64,000 nucleotides of DNA from Acidimicrobiales bacterium (GTDB lineage: Bacteria; Actinomycetota; Acidimicrobiia; Acidimicrobiales; Iamiaceae). How positions within the stretch are numbered: position 1 is the first letter of the stretch; each line of letters begins with the position of its first letter. The position numbers were made by a program, and so were the translations under genes. This document shows positions 57,599-64,000 of this stretch, piece by piece. The notes below the pieces were generated by a model that was not told the DNA's origin, ran no database searches, and saw only the letters and a program-made list of their open reading frames with translations. Where the stretch lies: positions 17,021 to 81,020 of the forward strand of contig JAUJNP010000011.1 of the NCBI GenBank assembly GCA_030448105.1, given 5' to 3'.

Positions 57599-58514
57599 AT
57601 GTCTGGCCTGCTGTCGTGGACCGAGCACGCCCCCGTGCTGCACCGGCCCGTCCTGCTCGTCGCGCTCGACGGCTTCGTCGACGCCGGCGCCGCGGCGACC
57701 ACCGCCTCGATGTTCCTGCGCCACCGCTGGCTGGCCGAGCCGCTGGCCACCTTCGACCGCGACGCGTTCCTGGACTACCGGGCGCGCCGTCCCACGGTCG
57801 TCATCGACAACGGCGAGGTCCGCCGGGTCGACTGGCCGTCGCTGGAGCTGCTGGCCGCCAAGGTCGGCGGCCCCCACGACGTCGTCCTGCTGCTCGGCGC
57901 CGAGCCGGACATGCGCTGGCAGGCCTTCGCCCGCGAGGTGCGCGACGCGTGCCGCCACCTGGGCGTGGAGGCCGCGGCGACCTTCGGCGCCTACCCGGCG
58001 GCCGTCCCCCACACGCGGCCCATCCGGCTGGTGCACGCGAGCAGCGCGGTGCCCGGCGGCCTGCAGGTCGACGCCCTGCCCATCCCCGGCTACACCGGGC
58101 CGGTCGGCGCGGCGACGGCCGTCCAGGACGCGCTCGCCGAGGACGGGATCCCCGTCGCCGGGCTCTGGGCGGAGGTGCCCCACTACATCGCGGCGTCGCC
58201 GGATCCCCGTCGCCGGGCTCTGGGCGGAGGTGCCCCACTACATCGCGGCGTCGCCGAACCCGGCGGCGGCCCTCGCCCTGGTGCGCGCGTTCGGCGGCGC
58301 CGTCGGGGTCGACGTCGACACCACCGAGCTGGAGGCCGCGGCCAAGCTCCACCGCGAGCAGGTCGACGAGGCCGTCGCCGAGCACGAGGACGCCGCCGCG
58401 ATGATCACCGCCTTCGAGCAGCACCTCGACGCGGGCGGCGACGACGAGGCCCTGCCCTCCGGCGACGACCTCGCCGCCGAGATCGAGCGCTTCCTCCGCA
58501 CCCAGAACGACTGA
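57599..58514 (+). CDS. PAC2-family protein broken by a 55-bp tandem duplication
   Basis: Proteasome-assembly-chaperone-like protein of the actinobacterial PAC2 family, about 286 aa when repaired. N-terminal part MSGLLSWTEHAPVLHRPVLL, then SMFLRHRWLAEPLATFDRDA and LLLGAEPDMRWQAFAREV, the PAC2 core. C-terminal part PNPAAALALVRAFGGAVGVD, then EIERFLRTQND. The frame switches at the exact 55-bp duplication (58146-58255) that encodes AGLWAEVPHYIAAS twice in different frames. Removing one copy restores one continuous protein. In many actinobacteria PAC2 lies near proteasome genes, none here. Confidence 0.8.
58146..58255. repeat. Exact 55-bp tandem duplication inside the PAC2 gene
   Basis: Two identical 55-bp units start GGATCCCCGTCGCCGGGCTC at 58146 and 58201; the one base after each also matches (G). 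Not a multiple of three, so it shifts the frame. Fifty-five is a common assembler k-mer length and such an exact copy often marks an untrimmed contig join. Confidence 0.9.
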
Positions 58515-58529
58515 CCGCCGCGATCGGGG

Positions 58530-59273
58530 TCAGTACTCGGCGGCGGCGGTGCGCCAGGCGCCGGCGGCCAGGAAGGCGCCGACCCACAGCAGGACCGCGG
58601 CGGCGGCGACCAGGGCGGAGGTCTCCCCGCCCAGGCCGAGGCGGACGACGGCGACGGGCAGGAGGAGCTCCACCAGGCGCGGGTTCCAGGTGCCGCTGAC
58701 CTGGAGCAGCAGCGGGAACGCGACGAGGTTGAGCGGCAGCGCGATCGCGATGGCCGGCCCGTTGGACCGCAGCAGCGCCCCGATCGCCAGCGCGATCAGC
58801 CCGTACACCCACGCGTCCAGGAGCCCGGCCCAGAGGTAGGAGGCGGCCGCGCCCACCCCCGGCGCCGGCTCCGACCCGCGCGGCAGCGCGAACGCCCCCA
58901 GGGCGAACAGCGCGGCCGACGGCAGCAGCACCAGCACCACGGCGACCAGGAACGCCACGACGCGCGCGGCGAACAGCGCGATCCGCGACCGCCCCGACAG
59001 CAGCAGGAAGCGGAACGTGCCGTTGGCGCTGTCGTAGGACCCCGTCTGCGCGCCGATGACGACCGCGCCGATCAGGGTCACCACCAGGCCGCCCCGGAGG
59101 ACCCACGCCTCCCCGCCGAGGCCGGCGCCACCGAGCTCGCCGCGCACCGCCTGGACGGCGCGGTCGACCAGGACGCCGCCGAACACCAGCAGCTGCGCGA
59201 CGACGGCGCCCCACAGCACGGCCCTCCGGCCGGTGATCTTGCGCAGCTCGGCGCGGATGGTGGCCGCGGTCAC
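58530..59273 (-). CDS. ABC-2 type transporter permease
   Basis: 247-aa six-helix permease. Helices include AVLWGAVVAQLLVFGGVLVD, LRGGLVVTLIGAVVIGAQTG, VVAFLVAVVLVLLPSAALFA and AAAAVLLWVGAFLAAGAWRT. The motif GSYDSANGTFRFLLLSGRSR matches the cytoplasmic loop of ABC-2 permeases. The GTG start overlaps the ATPase stop (GTGA), so the ATPase and permease are translated together. Cargo could be a lipid, drug or bacteriocin-like peptide. Confidence 0.88.
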   Translation of the reverse strand: MTAATIRAELRKITGRRAVLWGAVVAQLLVFGGVLVDRAVQAVRGELGGAGLGGEAWVLRGGLVVTLIGAVVIGAQTGSYDSANGTFRFLLLSGRSRIALFAARVVAFLVAVVLVLLPSAALFALGAFALPRGSEPAPGVGAAASYLWAGLLDAWVYGLIALAIGALLRSNGPAIAIALPLNLVAFPLLLQVSGTWNPRLVELLLPVAVVRLGLGGETSALVAAAAVLLWVGAFLAAGAWRTAAAEY

Positions 59274-60301
59274 GCGCGTACCCGCGGGGCGGGGCGCCGG
59301 GCGCGCCCCTCCGAGCGGCGCCGCGGGACGCCGGGCGGCGCGGGCGTGTGCAGCGGATCCCCGAGCTCGTCGTCGGGGGCGAGGTCGGCGGTGAGCGCGA
59401 GGTAGCGCTGCTCGAGGGTCTCGACCTGGGGCCACAGCCCGGCGACGCCGACTCCCGCCTCCACCAGGATCCGGCTGACCTGGATGGCCGCGTGGTCGTC
59501 GATGGGGTCGACGTCGACCAGGATCCGGTGCCGGGGCCCCAGCTCGACCCCGCGGATGGCGGGGATGGGGGCGAGGACCGCGCGGGCGGCCTCGGGCCGG
59601 TCGACCTGGACCACCAGGCCGCGGCGGCCCTCCGCCAGCAGCGCGCCGATCCCGCCCTGCGCCACGACGGCCCCGCGGTTGACGATGGCGACGTCGTCGC
59701 AGGTCCGCTCGATCTCGTCCAGCAGGTGCGACGACAGGAACACCGTGCGGCCCTCGTCCTCGACGAACCCGCGGATCATTCCGCGGAACTCGGCGATGCC
59801 GGCGGGGTCCAGGCCGTTGGACGGCTCGTCCAGGACCAGCAGCTCGGGGTCCGACAGCAGGCTGCGGGCGACGCCGAGCCGCTGGCGCATGCCCAGCGAG
59901 TACGTCCCCACGCGGTCCCCGGCCCGGTCCTCCAGCCCCACCCGGGCCAGGACCCCGCGGATGCGGCGGGCGGCCTCCGGCGCGAGCGGGGCGGCGAACA
60001 CCGACAGGTTCTCCCGGGCGCTGAGGTAGGGGTAGAAGCGCGGCTCCTCGACCATCGCGCCGACCCGCGCGAGGGCCTCGCGCAGGTGGGCCGGCACGGC
60101 GTGGCCGCGGACCGCGATGGTCCCGCGGGTCGGGCGCGCGAGGCCCAGGAGCATGCGGATCAGGGTGGTCTTGCCCGCGCCGTTGGGGCCCAGGAACCCG
60201 AAGCACGTCCCCGGCCTGACCTCCAGGTCGACGTCGCGCACCGCCGCCCGGGCACCGAACAGCTTGGTCAGCCCGTGGGTCTCGATCACCGACGCCGACA
60301 T
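59270..60301 (-). CDS. ABC transporter ATP-binding protein (ABC-2/drug export type)
   Basis: 343-aa ATPase, partner of the permease. Walker A GPNGAGKTT, Q-loop MVEEPRFYP, signature YSLGMRQRLGVARSLLSDPE (LSxGxxQ variant), Walker B LLVLDEPSNGLDP and switch His SSHLLDEIE are all intact. The C-terminal 100 residues (RGLVVQVDRPEAARAVLAPI onward) are the regulatory extension of DrrA/NodI-type ATPases, and the tail after residue 325 is a basic extension. ATG start. Confidence 0.94.
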   Translation of the reverse strand: MSASVIETHGLTKLFGARAAVRDVDLEVRPGTCFGFLGPNGAGKTTLIRMLLGLARPTRGTIAVRGHAVPAHLREALARVGAMVEEPRFYPYLSARENLSVFAAPLAPEAARRIRGVLARVGLEDRAGDRVGTYSLGMRQRLGVARSLLSDPELLVLDEPSNGLDPAGIAEFRGMIRGFVEDEGRTVFLSSHLLDEIERTCDDVAIVNRGAVVAQGGIGALLAEGRRGLVVQVDRPEAARAVLAPIPAIRGVELGPRHRILVDVDPIDDHAAIQVSRILVEAGVGVAGLWPQVETLEQRYLALTADLAPDDELGDPLHTPAPPGVPRRRSEGRARRPAPRVRA

Positions 60302-60704
60302 GCGCACCCCCTCCGACCGCGGGCGCCCCTCGCCCCGCCCGGTCCGGCTCTGACCGCCGACCATCACCGTAGGCAGTCCCGGCACCACCGGCCATCCCAC
60401 CCGGGGTGGACCTTGTGGACGGCGGCGCGGCGGTCCTGGCGCGGCACCCCCGCCCGCGCGCCGCGCGGCGGGTCTGCCGGTCGGCGCCCGCCTGGAGGGC
60501 CCGGGCGGCGCGCCCGGTGCCCTCCTGGACGACGTCGGCGGCGACGCGCACCACCTCGGTGACGACCGTTGCGGGCCCGGTCCGCTCGGGGACGGCGCCG
60601 GCGGGCCCGCCCAGGGCGAGGGCGACCACGACGGCGAGCTGGCGTGCGGCGCGGCGCGGTCGGGGGGCCATGCCGGCCGCCTGCGCCGGGCCCGCCCCCC
60701 GGCG
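60302..60704 (-). other. Stretch with a possible small secreted protein
   Basis: A minus-strand frame from about 60671 begins MAPRPRRAARQLAVVVALAL and could encode a small secreted or membrane-anchored protein (GGPAGAVPERTGPATVVTEV...). The natural end AAVHKVHPGWDGRWCRDCLR and stop at 60364 is in a neighbouring frame. Joining them needs an indel in a G-rich run near 60450. No family recognised. Confidence 0.4.
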
Positions 60705-62239
60705 CTATCCCGCCGGCCCCCGGAGGCCGGCGCACACCCTGGTGTCAGGCCGGGCCCGACACCAGGGTGCGCGGTCGCGCTTGAGGATCTTGCCGACTAG
60801 CGTCCTGGGCAGCGCGTCGAGGAAGCGGATCTCCTCGGGCACCTTGTAGCGGGCCAGCCGGGCCGCGCAGTGCGCGGTCAGCTCCTCCGCGGTGGCGGTG
60901 GCGCCGGGGCGCAGGACGACGCAGGCGACCACGCGCTCGCCCGTCGTGGGGTCGGGGCGCCCCACCACCCCCACCTCGGCGACGGCGGGGTGGGCGTGGA
61001 GCACCTCCTCCACGTCCCGCGGCGAGATGTTGAGCCCGCCGCGGATGACCAGGTCCTTCTTGCGCTCCGTCACGTACACGTAGCCCTCGGCATCGACGTG
61101 GCCGACGTCGCCGGTGCGCAGCCAGCCGTCGGCGAACGCGGCCGCGGTCTCCTCCGGGGCCTCCCAGTACCCGGGGGTCACCTGCGGCCCGCGCACGACC
61201 AGCTCCCCGGTGGTGCCCGGCGGCACCTCGCCGCCCCGGTCGTCGAGCACGCGGACCTCGCAGCCGGGGTAGGGCCGGCCGCACGAGCCGGGCCGGCGGG
61301 GCTCGCCGGGGCGCTGGATGACGATGCCGGCCGCGGTCTCGGTCATGCCGTAGCCCTCGACGATCGCCGAGCCCGTGCGCCGCTCCCACTCGTCGGCGAG
61401 CTCCAGGGGCAGGGGCGGCCCCGACGACCACGGTCCGCAGCGAGGACAGGTCGGTGCCCGCGAAGGCCGCGGCGTTGAGGATCAGGGTGAGCATGGTCGG
61501 GACCGCGCTGGTCGTGGTGACGCGGTGCTCCTGGACCGCCTCGAGCCAGGCGTCGGGGAGAACCAGCGGTGCAGCACGCCGGGGAAACCGAAGCGCTGGG
61601 CCGCCAGGCTGCCGACCAGCCCGAACACGTGCGCCATCGGCAGCACCCCCAGGCTGCGGTCCTCCGGGGTGTAGGAGAAGATCGCCGCGGTCATGTCGAC
61701 CTCCGCGAGCAGGTTCGCGTGGGTCAGCACGACGCCCTTGGGCGTGCCGGTCGTCCCGCTGGTGTAGGCCAGGACCGCGACGTCGTCGGCGGCGCGGTCC
61801 TCGATGGACGTGTCGGGGTCGGCGGCGGCGAGCTGCGCCTCGAACGCGTCCTCGCCGGCCACCAGCACGACGGGCGGGTCGGGGAGGTCCGCGACGCCCG
61901 CGGTCACGCCGCCGGCCAGCTCGGGAGCGGTGAGGACCGCGACGGGCCGCCCGTGGGCGCAGAGCCGCCCGATCTCGGCCGGGGTCAGGACGAACAGCAC
62001 CGGCATCACCGCGCCGCCGATGCGGGTGATCGCGTCGTAGGCGACGCCGACGTCGGGGTGTTGGGCAGGACCACCGCGACGCGGTCGCCGGGCCGCACGC
62101 CGAGGCCGCGGAGCACGGTCGCGAGGCGCCCAGCGCGGTCCGCCTGCTCGGCCCGCGTCCAGGTGCGGCCCTCGAACGTGACCACGTCGCCGTCACCGAA
62201 GCGCGCGAGGCCCTCCCGGTACAGGTGCGCGACGTTCAT
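60705..62239 (-). CDS. Acyl-CoA synthetase (AMP-dependent ligase), three frameshifts
   Basis: Long-chain or aryl acyl-CoA ligase, about 510 aa when repaired. FDGDVVTFEGRTWT-like start, then the AMP motif LAYTSGTTGTPKGVVLTHAN, GYGMTETAAGIVIQRPGE, and GDVGHVDAEGYVYVTERKKD with the C-terminal PRTLVGKILKRD lysine. Frame changes occur at about 62059 (a G lost in CCCGG), about 61563 (a C lost in TCCCCC) and about 61418 (two Cs lost in a C run). All three fit homopolymer contraction. The open frame runs 20 codons past the likely C terminus into the stem-loop at 60735-60769. Probable role: activation of a carboxylic acid, substrate unknown. Confidence 0.85.
60735..60769. terminator. 12-bp stem-loop downstream of the acyl-CoA ligase
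   Basis: CACCCTGGTGTC pairs perfectly with GACACCAGGGTG around an 11-nt loop (AGGCCGGGCCC), at the end of the acyl-CoA ligase gene. A strong intrinsic stem, though no T-tract is evident on either side. It overlaps the last codons of the open frame, so the true stop of the gene is probably just upstream. Confidence 0.6.
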
Positions 62240-62692
62240 CCACGTCCTCCCCTCGCCCGAGGCAGGTCAGCGTGCCACAGGTCGCAACCCGCGGGACGCC
62301 TCCGGCGTCAGGAGAGCCGGGCGGCCGGTCAGGCGGGCCGCACGGGGGAGGACGGGGGATGGCGGGTCGGCGCAGGACGACGGCGCGGGTGGCGGCGGTG
62401 CCCCCCGCGAGGAGCTCGCGGGCGCGCGCGGCCTGCGGGCGCCGGGGCGGGCGGCGCGGGTGCGGCCGCACTGGTGCCGCCGCAGCCGCAGCACGGCGGT
62501 CGCGCGCCGCCGGGGCTGACGCCGGCGCGCGCCTGACCGGCTCGGCCGATGGTCCAGTGGACCCCGGCAGGGAGGGGAGTAGCGTGCCGCACGTCCCCCG
62601 GTCGGGGGTCCGTGGCGGGTTGGTCGCAGGCCTCGAGCGGGGGGGAAGCGACCGCGGGGCCGCCACGATGGTGCTGACCAAGGCGTGTGCTC
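62240..62692. other. 450-bp leader without a recognised gene
   Basis: Very G-rich leader of the surface-protein gene. It holds short stem-loops (for example CCCCG-GTC-GGGG around 62595) and some open frames with no recognisable product. No c-di-AMP (ydaO-type) or c-di-GMP riboswitch could be made out. Confidence 0.4.
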
Positions 62693-63463
62693 ATGACGGT
62701 GCGATCGACGGCGGGCCGCCGCCCCGGGGCCCTGCGCCTCGTGCTGGTGCTGACGATGCTGGGGGCCCTGACGCTGGGCCCGGTGACGGCGGCGTTCGCG
62801 ACGCCCCCGGCGGGCGAGGGCGACTGCGTGTCCCCCGACACCCCGGTGCACGAGGTGCTGGACCAGCAGGAGCTGGCCGCCCTCCTGCAGGCGCTGGTGG
62901 AGCAGCTTGCCGTGGCGCGGCCCGACCTGGCCGCGGCGGACCGCGAGCAGTTCGTCGCGTCCGTGCTGCTGGCCGGTGCCGGTGACCAGGCCGCCGCGCC
63001 CGCCGCGCCGGCGGGGACCGACGCCCTCGCCGCGCAGGTCATGGCGCGCTACCAGGCCCTGACCGTGGGTCAGGTCGCCGAGCTGCTCGCCCAGGCCACC
63101 ACGGCGCTGGACGTCGTGCTGCTGGGCCTGGAGGACCAGGACCAGGCGGCGCAGATCAAGGCCGTGTTCAGCGCGTTCGTGATCCAGGTGCTCAAGGCGC
63201 TGGACTTCTACGACTGCGAGGACGACGGCGCCACCCCGACGCCCACGCCGTCGGCGTCCGAGAGCACCGCCCCGACCGCCACGCCGTCGCCGGCCGCCAC
63301 GGCCAGCCCGGCCGCCTACGCCTCGCCGACACCCGAGTCCGCCACCGCGGGTCTGGCCGACACCGGCCTGGCCACCCCGGCGCTCGCCGGGCTGGTGGCC
63401 CTCGCGCTGAGCGTCGGCGCCGTGCTCCTGGGCGTCACCGCCCGGCCCCGCGCCGGCCGCTAG
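62693..63463 (+). CDS. Secreted protein with LAXTG-type sortase signal
   Basis: 256-aa cell-surface protein. An N-terminal signal peptide, RLVLVLTMLGALTLGPVTAA, ends near AFATP. The mature part (about 40-180) is helical and Ala/Gln-rich (LAALLQALVEQLAVARPDLA, TVGQVAELLAQATTALDVVL) with two cysteines, then a Thr/Pro/Ser-rich spacer (PTPTPSASESTAPTATPSPA). The end is GLADTGLATPALAGLVALAL followed by a helix and RPRAGR: LADTG, hydrophobic helix, basic tail. LAXTG is the motif of class E sortases in high-GC actinobacteria. No sortase gene is in the window. ATG 62693. Confidence 0.8.
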   Translation: MTVRSTAGRRPGALRLVLVLTMLGALTLGPVTAAFATPPAGEGDCVSPDTPVHEVLDQQELAALLQALVEQLAVARPDLAAADREQFVASVLLAGAGDQAAAPAAPAGTDALAAQVMARYQALTVGQVAELLAQATTALDVVLLGLEDQDQAAQIKAVFSAFVIQVLKALDFYDCEDDGATPTPTPSASESTAPTATPSPAATASPAAYASPTPESATAGLADTGLATPALAGLVALALSVGAVLLGVTARPRAGR

Positions 63464-63484
63464 GTCCGGATCGCAGCGGTTCCA

Positions 63485-63513
63485 CGGGCCGCCCCCCACC
63501 GGGGCGGCCCGTT
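63485..63513 (+). terminator. 12-bp stem-loop terminator after the surface-protein gene
   Basis: ACGGGCCGCCCC pairs with GGGGCGGCCCGT around a 5-nt loop, 22 bp after the stop. Only TTCG follows, so the T-tract is weak. Separates this gene from the thioredoxin gene. Confidence 0.65.
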
Positions 63514-63590
63514 CGCGTGCTCCCGTGCTGCAGCCGGGGCGGGGGTCGGCAGACTGTGCTGGCGAGACCCCTCCGCTCCCCGAGGTGCAC

Positions 63591-64000
63591 GTGACAAGCC
63601 AGACCGCCATCGTCAGGGACGCCACCGAGGCCAGCTTCGCGGCCGACGTCGTCGAGGCCAGCCGCACCCGACCCGTCGTGGTCGACTTCTGGGCGGCGTG
63701 GTGCGGTCCCTGCCACCAGCTGTCGCCGCTGCTGGAGGCCGCGGCGCAGCGCCACGCCGGAGAGGTCGACCTGGTCAAGGTCGACGTCGACCAGGCGCCC
63801 AACCTGTCCCGGGCCTTCCGCGTGCAGGGCATCCCGGCGGTCAAGGCCTTCCGCGACGGGCGGGTCGTGGCGGAGTTCGTGGGCGCCCAGCCGGCCGCGG
63901 TCGTCGACCGGCTGTTCGCGTCCCTCGCCCCGTCCCCGGCGGACCGGCTGGCCGAGGCCGCGGTCGCGGCGGCGTCCGACGAGGACCGCGAGCGGGGCTT
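63591..64000 (+). CDS. Thioredoxin-domain protein (YbbN/CnoX-like), 3' end beyond the window
   Basis: Starts GTG 63591 after CCCGAGG. The thioredoxin fold VVVDFWAAWCGPCHQLSPLL has an intact WCGPC active site, VKVDVDQAPNLSRAFRVQGI and the cis-Pro IPAVKAFRDGRVVAEF. After residue 105 the chain continues as a helix-rich segment (SPADRLAEAAVAAASDEDRE), as in YbbN/CnoX proteins that add TPR repeats to a thioredoxin domain. Cut by the window edge at about codon 136. Probably a holdase-redoxin. Confidence 0.87.
   Translation, partial: MTSQTAIVRDATEASFAADVVEASRTRPVVVDFWAAWCGPCHQLSPLLEAAAQRHAGEVDLVKVDVDQAPNLSRAFRVQGIPAVKAFRDGRVVAEFVGAQPAAVVDRLFASLAPSPADRLAEAAVAAASDEDRERG

Noticed and set aside
62240-62692. 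c-di-AMP (ydaO) or c-di-GMP riboswitch in the leader of the surface protein
   Set aside because: The conserved core motifs of those classes are not found.

Overview
The window is very GC-rich and gene-dense, with GTG/TTG starts, 4-bp overlaps between cotranscribed genes, CarD, F420-type oxidoreductases, a DUF3499 protein, a 13E12/DUF222 HNH gene and a KstR-type operator. This points to a high-GC actinobacterium, most likely an uncultured Acidimicrobiia-like lineage for the left 52 kb. From about 52 kb to the end the sequence becomes much richer in CGCG/GCGC strings. That right arm may be a genomic island, a differently evolving segment, or a chimeric join to another actinobacterial or Thermoleophilia-like genome.

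Layout. 1-10.5 kb: partial rpe, PPOX-type enzyme, EamA exporter, an XRE regulator divergent from an NTF2-like gene with a perfect operator between them, a damaged flavin monooxygenase, a fatty-acid desaturase behind a 22-bp palindrome, carD, a thiolase/DUF35 pair divergent from a P450, and a small beta-carbonic anhydrase. 10.6-17.9 kb: M14 carboxypeptidase, Tat-exported amidohydrolase, DtxR-type regulator, ftsX, ftsE, prfB. 18-25.9 kb: an asymmetric heterodimeric ABC exporter, LtrA protein, Asp-box lipoprotein, HNH protein. 26-31.7 kb: secA, NarL-type regulator, hpf, comF. Read on the minus strand, comF-hpf-secA-prfB-ftsE-ftsX is a known housekeeping order, interrupted here by accessory genes. 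31.6-39.5 kb: SDR, kynureninase, lipoproteins, ahcY, and an SDR-LLM-SDR operon behind a KstR-like operator. 39.5-47.6 kb: sugar-phosphate and envelope block (TobH-like isomerase, Trm112-like, manB, GtrA-glycosyltransferase fusion, large membrane protein, CPBP protease, DUF3499). 47.7-51.9 kb: ftsH, a thioredoxin-like protein, an MFS transporter. 52-64 kb: CDF transporter, lipoprotein, cupin, a selenocysteine tRNA, GGDEF-EAL protein, PAC2 protein, ABC-2 transporter, acyl-CoA ligase, a LAXTG-anchored surface protein and a thioredoxin.

Sequence quality matters here. At least seven genes are broken by small indels. Most of those that can be resolved are losses within C/G homopolymers or dinucleotide repeats, and one gene carries an exact 55-bp tandem duplication. 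These look more like consensus or assembly errors than biological decay, so the affected genes are annotated as single loci with the breakpoints given. Several genes (desaturase, P450, HNH protein, YczE-like protein, SDR operon, ftsH, PAC2) share a TANNNT hexamer 6-7 nt before the start codon, suggesting leaderless transcription.
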